From the NCBI GenBank assembly GCA_963732795.1, contig CAVTAV010000006.1, positions 124,001-188,000 on the forward strand: a DNA stretch of 64,000 nucleotides, given 5' to 3'. Below the pieces are notes generated by a model. The model had not been told where the DNA came from, ran no database searches, and was given only the letters and a program-made list of their open reading frames with translations. Each line of letters opens with the position of its first letter. The first letter of the stretch is position 1. The position numbers and the translations under genes were made by a program. Source of the stretch: CAVTAV01 sp963732795 (GTDB lineage Bacteria; Pseudomonadota; Alphaproteobacteria; CAVTAV01). Of this stretch, positions 14,638 through 23,280 are shown piece after piece.

Positions 14638-15492
14638 ATGACCGACCTGATCTTGCACTATGCGCCGTCGTCTTTCGACAGCCAGATCGTGCTGCTTACG
14701 CTGATCGAGAAAAACATTCCGTTCAGCGGCGTCGTGGTCGATACGGCCAATTTCGCCCATATCGACCCGAACTATGTCCGCCAGACCTCGATCTGCGGCG
14801 TGCCGGTTCTGGAGCACGACGAAACCGTCACGACCGGCACCGACAAGATCATCGCCTATATCGAGGAGACCTTCGAGGGCCCCGATCTCCGTATCGGCGA
14901 TCAGGAGCAGATCGACCATTGGATCACCCGGGTCATGACCGCCCATATCGAGGAACTGACGCTCGCCACGCCGACCTATGCCCTGCCGTTTCCGCGCATG
15001 TTCTCGCGCAACCGGCTGAAGCACGAGATCGACATCGCCAACCGGCTTACCCGTGATGTCCATGACCTTGGCGAAATCTACCGGGAGCATGTCCGGATCC
15101 TGCGCCACCAGTTCCGCACCATTGGCGACGAATGGAAGATCAACGACTACTATCGCAATGTCGGCGTCGTGCTCGACGCCCTGGAGCTACAGCTCAAGGT
15201 CAGCAAGTTCGCCGCCGGCAACGACTATTCGCTCGCCGACGTCTATCTCACCGCCTTCCTCGCCCGGCTGGACGCGCTGCGGCTCGGCTATCTGTGGGAG
15301 GAGGAGGACCGTCCCTCGGTCTTCGAATATGCCCAGCGGGTGAAGAGCCGGCCGAGCTTTGCCAAGGTGTTCGGCGAGGAGAGCGTGCCGACGCTGTTCT
15401 CCGACGCCTTTTTCATGAAAGCCCTGCTGTCCCGGCTGGCCATCCCGGCCGGACTGGTGGCCCTCGCAATCATCCTGGTGCTGATCTTCTGA
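14638..15492 (+). CDS. Membrane-anchored glutathione S-transferase family protein
   Basis: 284 residues. The first 80 form a GST thioredoxin-like domain (LILHYAPSSFDSQIVLLTLI, then NPxxxxP-type FAHIDPNYVRQTSICGVPVL and the Glu/Thr turn around HDETVTTGTDKIIAYIEETF). An all-helical domain follows, with YSLADVYLTAFLARLDAL. The last 22 residues are a transmembrane segment (AIPAGLVALAIILVLIF), so the protein is tail-anchored. That is reminiscent of the GDAP1-like GST branch. The substrate is unknown. It lies just outside the phage-like region and converges with the response regulator gene. Confidence 0.82.
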   Translation: MTDLILHYAPSSFDSQIVLLTLIEKNIPFSGVVVDTANFAHIDPNYVRQTSICGVPVLEHDETVTTGTDKIIAYIEETFEGPDLRIGDQEQIDHWITRVMTAHIEELTLATPTYALPFPRMFSRNRLKHEIDIANRLTRDVHDLGEIYREHVRILRHQFRTIGDEWKINDYYRNVGVVLDALELQLKVSKFAAGNDYSLADVYLTAFLARLDALRLGYLWEEEDRPSVFEYAQRVKSRPSFAKVFGEESVPTLFSDAFFMKALLSRLAIPAGLVALAIILVLIF

Positions 15493-15519
15493 ACCCCGGT
15501 CGTCCGACGGGAGGCCGCG

Positions 15520-16185
15520 CTAGGAATTGTCGCGCAGGATGTCCTTGGCCTTGAGCGCGGCCTGAGTTCGGTTGGCGACGCCCAGCCCCTTCAGAATCGC
15601 CGAGACGTGAACCCGAATGGTGAATTCCGAGGTTCCGAGGATTTCCGCGATCTCGCTGTTGCGCTTGCCCTCGGCGAGCCATTTCAGGACTTCGCGCTGG
15701 CGCCGCGTCAGCATTGGCAGGGCCGCTTCCGAGAGCATCTCGGGCGCCGGCGAGTCAGCGGTCTTCTGCTGTCCGCTCGGCCGTTCGCTCGGGGTAATCA
15801 CGGACCGGGGCAGATAGACCGCGCCCGACATCACGAGATTGATGGCCTTGGTCAATTGATCCGGCCCGGCGCTGCACGGCACGAAGCCCGAGGCGCCGAG
15901 CTCGATCATCCGGAAGACGTCGGCCCGATTCTCGTGATGCGCCATGGCGATGATCGGGGTCGCGCCGCATTCTTCGCGCAAGCGGCGGAGGCCCTGTTCC
16001 CAGGGTATATCGGTCATGCACGTGTCCACCACGGCAAGGTCGACGCCGCCGTTCTCCTTCACGGCATCGAGACATTCCGAGAAGCTGGCCGCCTCGAGGA
16101 TTTCGGTCTCGTCCTGGATGGACGCCACGATCTGGCTCAACCCTAGGCGGGCTACGGGGTATCCGTCTCCGATGAGAACTCTCAC
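15520..16185 (-). CDS. LuxR/NarL-type response regulator with a degenerate receiver
   Basis: 221 residues: receiver domain 1-120, linker rich in Pro/Ser, and a C-terminal LuxR HTH (PMLTRRQREVLKWLAEGKRNSEIAEILGTSEFTIRVHVSAIL). In the receiver, the usual acidic pair is reduced to one Asp (GDGYPV), and the conserved Lys near the end is replaced by Cys (GFVPCSAGPDQL instead of GFxPKSA). The phospho-acceptor Asp in AVVDTCM is present. It may therefore be switched in an unusual way. No histidine kinase gene is adjacent. The ATG at 16185 is followed by a good coding start; a 515-base upstream gap holds its promoter. Confidence 0.85.
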   Translation of the reverse strand: MRVLIGDGYPVARLGLSQIVASIQDETEILEAASFSECLDAVKENGGVDLAVVDTCMTDIPWEQGLRRLREECGATPIIAMAHHENRADVFRMIELGASGFVPCSAGPDQLTKAINLVMSGAVYLPRSVITPSERPSGQQKTADSPAPEMLSEAALPMLTRRQREVLKWLAEGKRNSEIAEILGTSEFTIRVHVSAILKGLGVANRTQAALKAKDILRDNS

Positions 16186-16700
16186 AACACACCTCGCCGC
16201 CGTTGATGTTGAACATGCGGAGCTACACGCTCGGCGAGGTCGGAGCCACTGTCATTGATTTGAATCAGAATCATTCCAATGACGCACCGCAGCCGACAGG
16301 CCGCAAAGGCCCGCCCTGCCGCGTCGCAGGAATGTCCGTCGGTGCCCCACCGGCCCATGGTCTCTCGCGCCCCGCACCGCCACCCCGACACCACCAGGTT
16401 TCAGGCGGCGGCCTTGTTTGAACACGCTATGCCCCTTCGGCCGAACCGTTCCATCTCGATTCTTCGAGCAGACGGCTCGCCGATATGATTCCTCAGTTGC
16501 CTAGCGTTCCCTGAATCGGTTGAATTGGAGTTGAGCGTTCAGACTATCGCCCAAACATCCTTATTTCTTGCTCCACCCGAGCCATAGGAGCAACGTTAGA
16601 ATTAGAATAAGAAAGACCTCAAATCAACAAAAAAGCAGGAAATTCACATCGTATTTCATGAATTTCATGCGCGTTTGAAGCCGGACGTCCAGACGAGGGC
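16186..16700. other. Intergenic region between response regulator and secreted-protein genes
   Basis: No convincing gene. Near the response regulator start, 16259-16281 contains an imperfect palindrome (TTGAATCAGAATCATTCCAA) that could be a metal- or redox-regulator box. The right part (about 16555-16665) is AT-rich. Open frames here lack ribosome binding sites and codon bias. Confidence 0.45.
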
Positions 16701-17096
16701 CTATTTCTTAGGCCGATTTTCCTCCCATTGCTGTTCCAGTTCGCTCAGCGCCTCGTTTTTTTGACGTAAATAGGCGAAGAGTTTTTTAGAACAGCCCTTG
16801 AATTGCTTCGGCGCCGCGGTCGCGCCGGCGCTCAGGCCTTTATCGAAGGCATAGAGCAGGGCCTGGATCTGGCGCTCGCTCGCCTTCGCGTCCGTGGCCT
16901 CGCTGGTAATCACGGCGCGGTGGCGCAGCGCTTGGGACTGGCCGCAGATGCCGAGATAGCCGTTGATCTCGCCCATGGCGAAGGCGCGCTTGTCGAGATT
17001 GTCGAAATGCGCGGCGGGCATATCGGCCGAGGCGGGCAAGGCCGCCGAGAGCGGCGCGAGAACGGCCGCCAGCGCAAGTCCGGAACGGATCACCAT
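16701..17096 (-). CDS. Secreted protein of unknown function
   Basis: 131 residues with a signal peptide (GLALAAVLAPLSAALPASA, cleavage near residue 24). The mature part is helical and charged, with two Cys residues (YLGICGQSQ, FKGCSKKLF) and a C-terminal KK tail. It resembles in length and layout the small exported helical proteins of alphaproteobacteria, without a named family. It is preceded on its own strand by the riboswitch region in the opposite direction, so it has a separate promoter. Confidence 0.68.
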   Translation of the reverse strand: MVIRSGLALAAVLAPLSAALPASADMPAAHFDNLDKRAFAMGEINGYLGICGQSQALRHRAVITSEATDAKASERQIQALLYAFDKGLSAGATAAPKQFKGCSKKLFAYLRQKNEALSELEQQWEENRPKK

Positions 17097-17228
17097 CGAG
17101 AGTTCTCATGGGTCGGGTTTCCCTGTGTAACGGCGGGGTGTCCTAGGATCCGTCACAATCCTTAATCACTCCTTCATCTCTTCGTGGCGAAATGTCACGG
17201 CTGGAAGGAGGAGGCGGCCACCGTCCTC

Positions 17229-17323
17229 TCCCCCGACAAAGGCAAACCGCCGGTAACGGCGGGACGCAAAGCTTCCGGTCCGGGCAGCAGCCCGGATAGC
17301 GGAGTCGCCGAAAGGACCGAGCC
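17229..17323 (+). ncRNA. Cyclic-di-GMP-I (GEMM) riboswitch
   Basis: The conserved core is present in order: AAAGGCAAACC (17238-17248), a P1b hairpin GCCG-GTAA-CGGC with a GNRA tetraloop, GGGACGCAAAGC (17261-17272) followed by TTCCGG, a second hairpin with loop GGGCAGCAGCCC, and ATAGCGGAGTCGCCGAAAGG. The position equivalent to Vc2 G20 is G (17242), fitting c-di-GMP rather than cGAMP recognition. The AAAGGA at 17311-17316 is both the 3-prime closing strand of the aptamer and the likely ribosome binding site of the next gene, pointing to translational control. Confidence 0.88.
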
Positions 17324-17545
17324 ATGGCCAGACAGATGGTTCAACACGCGGTCCCCTCGCCAGAGGTCGCCGCACCGGACAGCCGGACAGCCATATCCGA
17401 CGACCTCAGACATGCCGCGGAGCTCGCGCGCATGCTGGTCCGTCACCTGGGCGTCGAAGGCGCCGCCAAGACCTGCCGCGAGAATCATTGGGACGGCGTC
17501 CTGGCCGAGGTGATGGGACAGGCGAGCGTGTCGACCACTTCCTGA
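17324..17545 (+). CDS. Small protein under c-di-GMP riboswitch control
   Basis: A 73-residue soluble protein. After a variable start, residues 25-65 are a helical core (SDDLRHAAELARMLVRHLG, EGAAKTCRENHWDGVLAEV) that reads like a small conserved alphaproteobacterial protein, with one Cys. There is no signal peptide or transmembrane segment. The ATG is eight bases after AAAGGA, itself part of the upstream c-di-GMP riboswitch. I recognise no named family; its regulation suggests a role in the motile/sessile switch. Confidence 0.75.
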   Translation: MARQMVQHAVPSPEVAAPDSRTAISDDLRHAAELARMLVRHLGVEGAAKTCRENHWDGVLAEVMGQASVSTTS

Positions 17546-18134
17546 AGTCGAGACCCGCCGCAGCGCCGCCCGACGGGGCCCCGCGGCCCCGCACCCGGCC
17601 GGAATCGGGCCGCCGGGCCATCTCTCCCTTTTCTTGACATGTCTTCTCCCCTATACTCCGACCGCTAATTTTGCGAATCGTGAAGGGGAGGTCGCGCCGG
17701 GCGTCTGTGTGAACAGCGCATCCACGAATTTGTTGCGCAGCAGCTGCTTATCGTGGTCGTTGAACGATCGGTCGTTCACAGCAATTTCCACAACGGACGA
17801 ACGGTGGGCCAGACGTAAAGCCGTCCGGTTCAAGTGATTGCCGACCAAATTAGGGCAATTGACCGGTACGAGGGGTGGCCGTATTTGTTTTCGCGTGCAC
17901 GTCAGGTCTTTGTGACGACGCCTAAAATGCTGGCGGCAGTCCGGCAAGAAAACAAGATGGCAACGCCGAAGTCTTTGTTTGAGTTCGCCAAATCCGAGGG
18001 AGCAAACCGTAAGTCATTCGCGCTGAATACAGAACCGAGCGACCACTTTCGTGCTTTGCAATCTCAACGATTCGCGGTTAAAGGTTAGCGATCAAGCCAT
18101 ATTGTATCAACGAAATCCCGACTCAGGAAACAGG
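17546..18134. other. Low-GC intergenic stretch with possible gene remnants
   Basis: A GC-rich hairpin (17574-17591, CGGGGCC-CCGC-GGCCCCG) follows the riboswitch gene. From about 17635 to 18110 the GC content is visibly lower than around it. Two open frames exist, 17651-17947 (minus, 98 codons) and 17834-18088 (plus, 84 codons). Neither has a good ribosome binding site or a recognisable family, so they may be remnants of acquired DNA. A TTGACA at 17635-17640 is followed by TATACT, but only 12 bases apart, too close for a standard promoter. Confidence 0.4.
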
Positions 18135-18914
18135 ATGAACACGAAAACAATTAAGTGGGGGCTCGCAGCCGGAGCAGTGACGGTGGTCCTGTCCGGAGCT
18201 GTCCTGGCCCAGACCGGCACGTTGAAGTCCATCTCGATGCTGAAGAGCGAGACGACCCGTCTGGCGCAGCAGTCCCAGCAGCGGATCGATCAGATCAGCC
18301 AGCAGACGCAGGAACTGCTCGACAAATATCGCAACGAAATCGCGCAGATCGACGTTCTGAAAACGTACAACGCCCAGATCCAGAAGCTGGTCGACGACCA
18401 GAACAAGGAAATGGCGTCGTTGAACAATCAGATCAACAACGTCACCCAGATCAGCCAGGGCGTCGTTCCGCTGATGCTCGACATGGTCGACACCTTGAAG
18501 AAGTTCGTGAATGCCGACGTGCCGTTCCTCCCGGACGAGCGTCACAATCGCATCACCGATCTCGAGACCATGATCAACAGCTCGGACGTTTCGATCTCCG
18601 AAAAGTTCCGCCGCATCCTGGAATCCTACCAGATCGAAAACGACTACGGCACGACGGTAGACGTCTATAGCGGCTCGCTGACCATCGACGGTCAGTCCCG
18701 CCAGGTCGACTTCCTGCGCATCGGCCGCATCGCGCTGCTTTATCAGACGCCGGACGGCGAGCGCCGCGGTTTCTGGAACCAGCACGACCGCAAATGGGAA
18801 CCGCTCGGCGACAGCTATCGTGAAGCCATTCGCAAGGGTCTGAGAATCGCCCGCAAGCAGGCGGCGTCCGATCTGATCGACATTCCAGTTATTGCGCCGG
18901 GAGCCGGAAAATGA
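18135..18914 (+). CDS. DUF3450 periplasmic coiled-coil protein of a TonB2-like system
   Basis: 259 residues with a signal peptide (GLAAGAVTVVLSGAVLAQ), then a coiled coil rich in Gln (about residues 35-105). The conserved DUF3450 part follows: QGVVPLMLDMVDTLKKFV, DVPFLPDERHNRI, a YGTTVDVYSGSL strand and VDFLRIGRIALLYQTPDG. DUF3450 proteins accompany TtpC/ExbB2/ExbD2/TonB2 gene sets and are thought to act with the motor in the periplasm. The ATG at 18135 has an AGGAAACAGG site. Its stop overlaps the next start by four bases, so it heads a tightly coupled operon. Confidence 0.9.
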   Translation: MNTKTIKWGLAAGAVTVVLSGAVLAQTGTLKSISMLKSETTRLAQQSQQRIDQISQQTQELLDKYRNEIAQIDVLKTYNAQIQKLVDDQNKEMASLNNQINNVTQISQGVVPLMLDMVDTLKKFVNADVPFLPDERHNRITDLETMINSSDVSISEKFRRILESYQIENDYGTTVDVYSGSLTIDGQSRQVDFLRIGRIALLYQTPDGERRGFWNQHDRKWEPLGDSYREAIRKGLRIARKQAASDLIDIPVIAPGAGK

Positions 18915-20344
18915 AGAAACTTATCGCAGCAATCATGATCTTGGCGGCCGGCGGAGCCGGTGTCGCCATCGCCCAGCAGGATAATGCCGGGCAGCAGGCC
19001 GCTCCTGCGCAGCAACAGTCCTCCGCATCGAACTCCAGCGACGCCGTCAGCCTCGACTCCCTGCTCGAAGATGCCCGCAAGGGCAGCCAGGAGCAGCGGG
19101 CCGAGAACCAGAAGCGGGAAGCCGAATTCCTGGCCGCCAAGAACGATCAGCAGAAATTGCTGAACCAGGCCGCGGCCGAGCATAAATCGCTTCAAGACAA
19201 GGGCGACGCGCTTCAGAAACAGTTCGACCAGAACGAAATCAAGCTCGCCGAACTCGAGAAGCTGAAGGACACGCGCCTCGGCAATCTGGGCGAGTTGTTC
19301 GGCGTCGTGCGCCAGGTCGCGGGCGACACCGCCGGCGTGGTGCAGGGCTCGATCATCAGCGTGCAGTATCCGGGCCGCGAGGCGGAGCTTCGCAAGCTCG
19401 GCCAGAGCAAGGACCTGCCGTCGATCGACGAGCTTCGCAAGCTCTGGTCGGCTCTCCTCGAGCAGATGATCAAGTCGGGCACGGTGGAGACGTTCAACAC
19501 CGATGTCGTCCTCACCAACGGTGAGCAGGAGAACCGTCCGGTCGTTCGCATCGGCGACTTCACGGCCGTCTCCAACGGCAGCTACCTGAAGCTCCTGCCC
19601 GAGTCCGGAAAGCTCGCCGTGCTCGCCAAGCAGCCTCCGGGGAATGCGACCTCCACGGCTGAGGATCTCCAGAGCGCGCCGGCCGGCCAGGTCGTCCAGT
19701 TCGCAGTCGATCCGTCGCGCGGCGCCATCCTCGATGCTTTGGTCGCCTCAATCGGCACCTTCAGCAGGGAGCGTATCGATCAGGGCGGTCCGATCGGCTA
19801 CACGATCCTGGTGATCGGCGCTATCGGCTTCCTCCTGGTGGTCGAGCGCTTGATCACGCTGACCCTGGTCAACCGCAAGGTCCGGGCGCAGATCAAGTCG
19901 AACACCCCGAGCCCGAAGAACCCGCTCGGCCGCGTGCTGATGGTTTACGAGGAGAACAAGAACGTCGATGTCGAGACCTTGGAGCTGAAGCTCGACGAGG
20001 CGATCCTGAAGGAATTGCCATCGCTCGAACGATTCCTGTCGACCTTGAAGCTCATTGCCGCCGTGGCGCCGCTTCTCGGCCTGCTCGGTACGGTGACCGG
20101 TATGATCGAGACCTTCCAGTCGATCGTGCTGTTCGGTACCGGCGATCCGAAGATGATGGCGTCCGGTATCGCAACGGCCTTGGTCACCACCATGGAAGGT
20201 CTGTGGATCGCAATCCCGACCGTTCTGCTGCACAGCTTCGTCGCAAGCCGTAGCGGCAACGTGGTTCAGGTGCTCGAGGAGCAGGCGGCGGGCATCGTCG
20301 CGCTGCACGCCGAGCAGGAATCCGGCGGACGCGCGGGAGCCTGA
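18911..20344 (+). CDS. Long ExbB/TolQ-family protein (TtpC-like)
   Basis: 477 residues. A signal peptide and a long periplasmic part (residues 20-290, with a charged coiled coil EQRAENQKREAEFLAAKN) precede a MotA/TolQ/ExbB channel domain: transmembrane helix GYTILVIGAIGFLLVVERL, then LKLIAAVAPLLGLLGTVTGMI and GIATALVTTMEGLWIAIPTV. This fusion is that of Vibrio TtpC, which is needed for TonB2-dependent iron transport. It probably works with the shorter ExbB encoded downstream. Start and stop are coupled with both neighbours (ATGA overlap upstream, four-base gap downstream). Confidence 0.9.
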   Translation: MKKLIAAIMILAAGGAGVAIAQQDNAGQQAAPAQQQSSASNSSDAVSLDSLLEDARKGSQEQRAENQKREAEFLAAKNDQQKLLNQAAAEHKSLQDKGDALQKQFDQNEIKLAELEKLKDTRLGNLGELFGVVRQVAGDTAGVVQGSIISVQYPGREAELRKLGQSKDLPSIDELRKLWSALLEQMIKSGTVETFNTDVVLTNGEQENRPVVRIGDFTAVSNGSYLKLLPESGKLAVLAKQPPGNATSTAEDLQSAPAGQVVQFAVDPSRGAILDALVASIGTFSRERIDQGGPIGYTILVIGAIGFLLVVERLITLTLVNRKVRAQIKSNTPSPKNPLGRVLMVYEENKNVDVETLELKLDEAILKELPSLERFLSTLKLIAAVAPLLGLLGTVTGMIETFQSIVLFGTGDPKMMASGIATALVTTMEGLWIAIPTVLLHSFVASRSGNVVQVLEEQAAGIVALHAEQESGGRAGA

Positions 20345-20348
20345 GGAA

Positions 20349-20879
20349 ATGGTGGCTTACGTTGCCCAGTTCTTCTCGGATATCGGGGCCTTCCTCGATA
20401 GCGGCGGGACGGTCCTCTACTGGATCATGATCGCCGTCTTCGGAATGTGGGTCCTGATCATCGAGCGGTTCTGGTATTTCCGGGCCGGGCATCCCAAGCA
20501 GGCAGCGAATACGTTGAAGGCTTGGGAGGCGCGTACCGACCACAAATCGTGGTACGCGCACCGGATCCGGGAGAGCATGATTTCCCAGGTCTCGCAGAAC
20601 CTCAACCGGGGCATCCCGTTGATCAAAACCTTCGTGGCGCTGTGCCCATTGATCGGTCTCTTGGGCACCGTTACGGGGATGATCGACGTGTTCGACATCA
20701 TGGCGATCACGGGCAGCGGTAACGCCCGCGCCATGGCGTCGGGCGTCTCCAAAGCGACGCTGCCCACGATGGCGGGGATGGTCGGAGCGATTTCCGGCAT
20801 CTTCTTCGCCACGAGGCTCGACCGCTATGCCAAGGCGCGGCTGGAAGAAGTCGCCGACAGTCTGACGACGGAGGATTAG
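20349..20879 (+). CDS. exbB: ExbB-type proton channel subunit
   Basis: 176 residues, a standard-length ExbB2: first helix TVLYWIMIAVFGMWVLIIERFWYF, cytoplasmic loop, then FVALCPLIGLLGTVTGMIDVF and ATLPTMAGMVGAISGIFFATRL. With ExbD it forms the proton-driven motor that energises TonB in the inner membrane. It lies between the TtpC-like gene and exbD, in the usual order. The frame is clean. A second, longer ExbB-family protein directly upstream shows that this is the two-ExbB TonB2-type arrangement. Confidence 0.92.
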   Translation: MVAYVAQFFSDIGAFLDSGGTVLYWIMIAVFGMWVLIIERFWYFRAGHPKQAANTLKAWEARTDHKSWYAHRIRESMISQVSQNLNRGIPLIKTFVALCPLIGLLGTVTGMIDVFDIMAITGSGNARAMASGVSKATLPTMAGMVGAISGIFFATRLDRYAKARLEEVADSLTTED

Positions 20880-20889
20880 AGGTCGCCCA

Positions 20890-21294
20890 ATGGCAAGAAA
20901 AGAAAGGCACTCCAAGACCGAAGAAGCGCAGATGGACATGACGCCGATGCTGGACATCGTGTTCATCATGCTTATCTTCTTTATTGTGACGTCTTCGTTC
21001 GTGAAAGAGTCCGGCGTCACGGTTCAGGAGCCGAACGCTCTCACGGCGGAGTCGAAGCCTCTAGCCAATGTTTTCATTGGCATACAGGCGAACGATAAGA
21101 TCTGGATTCAGAAAAAACCGGTGGATCCGAAGGATCTCCGGCCGACAATCCAAAGAGTAATGTCGGAGAATCCAGGGGGATCGATCGTCATCCAGGCCGA
21201 TGAGGGTTCCAAGACTGAAACCCTCATCCAAGTCATGAACGCCGCGAAAGCGGCTGGTGTCGGATCGATAGCGGTAGCAGCGAACAGACAATGA
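20890..21294 (+). CDS. exbD: ExbD biopolymer transport protein
   Basis: 134 residues: a short cytoplasmic start, one transmembrane helix with the proton-carrying Asp22 (MDMTPMLDIVFIMLIFFIVT), and a periplasmic domain ending with VMNAAKAAGVGSIAVA. The Asp is in the expected LDIVFxML context. The protein couples proton flow to TonB movement. Its 3-prime end overlaps tonB by four bases. The codon usage around the second half is somewhat more AT-rich than the neighbours, without obvious consequence. Confidence 0.93.
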   Translation: MARKERHSKTEEAQMDMTPMLDIVFIMLIFFIVTSSFVKESGVTVQEPNALTAESKPLANVFIGIQANDKIWIQKKPVDPKDLRPTIQRVMSENPGGSIVIQADEGSKTETLIQVMNAAKAAGVGSIAVAANRQ

Positions 21295-21926
21295 CCATTA
21301 TTTTTCGATACGCGACCTCAATCCTCGTAGCTGTCGGAGTCACCCTCGGGCTGTTCTACTTGATGTACAGCCTGGTCAAGGTGACCGAGCCTACCATCAA
21401 CGAGAACGCCAAGACGCATGTGATCGATTTCGTGCGCCTGAAGCGTGACGAGACCACCAAGACCAAGGATCGCGAGCTTCCGGACAAGCCGAAGACGCCG
21501 GATCAGCCGCCTCCGCCGCCCGACATGTCGAAGTCGAAGCCCGACTACGCATCGAACAGCGGCATCAAGGTCAACATGGCCTTCACCAATCCGTCGGGGA
21601 TGAAGGGCGGCGTCAAGCTCGGCGCACCGTCGAGCGATCGCGACGCCATGTCGCTCCTGATCACCACCAACGGCGATCTGGTCTATCCGAACCGCGCCCG
21701 CTCGGCCGGCAAGGAAGGCTATGCGGTCATCGAATACACCGTCAGCCAGACCGGACAGGTGGTCGACCCTCAGGTCATCTCGGAAGACCCGCCGGGATGG
21801 GGCTTTGGCGACGCGGCGATCAAGACCGTCCTTCGCTGGCGCTACCAGCCGAAGATCGTCGACGGCAAGCCCGTCGCGCGGCCGGGCATCCGGATGAGAC
21901 TGGCCTTCAAGCTTTCCGGCAGATAA
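21291..21926 (+). CDS. tonB: TonB-family energy transducer
   Basis: 211 residues. An N-terminal transmembrane helix (ILVAVGVTLGLFYLMYSLV) is followed by a short Lys/Pro-rich span (PDKPKTPDQPPPPPDMSK) and a TonB C-terminal domain with YPNRARSAGKEGYAVIEYTV and VLRWRYQPKIVDGKPV. The short spanner is that of TonB2-type proteins. It would transmit energy to outer-membrane receptors, none of which is encoded in the window. It overlaps exbD and is followed by the TPR gene at 26 bases. Confidence 0.92.
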   Translation: MTIIFRYATSILVAVGVTLGLFYLMYSLVKVTEPTINENAKTHVIDFVRLKRDETTKTKDRELPDKPKTPDQPPPPPDMSKSKPDYASNSGIKVNMAFTNPSGMKGGVKLGAPSSDRDAMSLLITTNGDLVYPNRARSAGKEGYAVIEYTVSQTGQVVDPQVISEDPPGWGFGDAAIKTVLRWRYQPKIVDGKPVARPGIRMRLAFKLSGR

Positions 21927-21952
21927 GTGCGGGCTAACAGGAGCTAGACAAC

Positions 21953-23251
21953 ATGAAACGACTGCCCAAAGCGCTTCTGGCGGCATCGGTGGGCGCATTC
22001 GTCGCGACCGGATGCCTCGCCGTGATCCAGCCCGTCAAGCCGGCCTATGCGGCGGAGAATAAGGACCAGAAGGAGGAGAAGACCCGCCACCTTCAGACCA
22101 TGTCGCAGGCGGTCTACACCATCATCGACAAGGCCAACAAGGCCCTCGAAGCCAAGATGTATGCCGATGCCGTCAAGTACTGCGACGACGTCCTGAAGCG
22201 CAAAGGCCTGAACGAATACGAGCAGATCACCGCGCTCCAGATCCGCAGCTATTCGCAGTACTACAACGACGACGTCAAATCCGCGATGGCCGGTTTCGAG
22301 AAGATCCTCCAGATCGGCGCAAACGCCGAGGGATTGCCGGACGGCCTGGTCGACAGCATCCGCTACAACCTCGCCCAGATCTATGTCGTGAACGGGCAAT
22401 ATGCCAAGAGCATCGCCCTTCTCAAGTCATGGTTCGAGACCGCCCAGAACCCGACGCCGGACGCCTATATCCTCATGGGCCAGGCCTATGCCCAGCAGGA
22501 GAAGTACAAGGACGCGATTCCCTGGTACGTAAAGGCGATCGACACGGCCAAGGGCCAGAACAAGGACGTCAGCAAGGACTGGTATCAAAACCTCGGTTCC
22601 ATGTACATGCTCACTGAGCAGTACAAAAAGGCCGAGCCGATCTGGGAATTGCTGTGCGAGAAGTGGCCAACCAAGAACTTCATGGTCACCCTCGCCAATC
22701 TCTATGGCATGGTGAAGCGCGAGAAGGACATGCTCGCGATCTTCGACGCTCTCTATCGCCAGGGGAGGCTCGACACCGGAAACGAGATTATTCAGCTTTC
22801 GCAGCTCTGGCAGTATCACGACGTGCCCTATCGCGGCGCGGAAATCCTCAAGAAGGGGATGGACGACGGCAAGGTCGAGAAAAGCGCCAAGAACCTGCAG
22901 TCGCTCGCCAACGCCTATGTGGCGGCCGACGAGGTCGAAAAGGCGATCCCCTATATGACCCAGGCCGCGTCCATGTCGAAGGACGGCAATCTCTATATTC
23001 AATTGGGTCAGGCCTATATCCAGGACGAGAAGTGGAAAGAGGCCGCGCAGGCGATTCAGAAGGGCTTCGACAAGGGCGGCGTGGACAACAAGAATCAGGC
23101 CGTCTACCTGCTCGGAATCACCCAGTACAATATGGACGACTACAACGCTGCCAAGCGGACCTTCGCACAATGCCGGTCAGACAAGAGCCTCGGCAGCAAT
23201 TGCGAACGCTACCTGCAGGTGATCCGGCAGAAGGAAAAACAGAAGAGCTAA
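21953..23251 (+). CDS. TPR-repeat periplasmic protein of the TonB2-like operon
   Basis: 432 residues. The N-terminus is a signal sequence with two possible processing points, a lipobox-like FVATGC at Cys20 and an AYA-AE signal peptidase site near residue 34. The rest is a chain of TPR-like helices (LEAKMYADAVKYCDDVL, LMGQAYAQQEKYKDAIPWYV, LGQAYIQDEKWKEAAQAI, LLGITQYNMDDYNAAKRTF). Such TPR proteins end many DUF3450-ttpC-exbBD-tonB operons and are thought to contact the motor or receptor. A strong terminator follows at 23281-23312, closing the operon. Confidence 0.88.
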   Translation: MKRLPKALLAASVGAFVATGCLAVIQPVKPAYAAENKDQKEEKTRHLQTMSQAVYTIIDKANKALEAKMYADAVKYCDDVLKRKGLNEYEQITALQIRSYSQYYNDDVKSAMAGFEKILQIGANAEGLPDGLVDSIRYNLAQIYVVNGQYAKSIALLKSWFETAQNPTPDAYILMGQAYAQQEKYKDAIPWYVKAIDTAKGQNKDVSKDWYQNLGSMYMLTEQYKKAEPIWELLCEKWPTKNFMVTLANLYGMVKREKDMLAIFDALYRQGRLDTGNEIIQLSQLWQYHDVPYRGAEILKKGMDDGKVEKSAKNLQSLANAYVAADEVEKAIPYMTQAASMSKDGNLYIQLGQAYIQDEKWKEAAQAIQKGFDKGGVDNKNQAVYLLGITQYNMDDYNAAKRTFAQCRSDKSLGSNCERYLQVIRQKEKQKS

Positions 23252-23280
23252 CGCTTCGCGGCATCAGCGACACCAAAGAC

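Noticed and set aside
16259..16281. Fur or Irr box upstream of the response regulator
   Set aside because: The palindrome is imperfect and does not match either consensus well; noted only in the intergenic entry.
17635..17662. TTGACA...TATACT as a sigma-70 promoter
   Set aside because: Only 12 bases separate the two hexamers; a functional promoter needs about 17.
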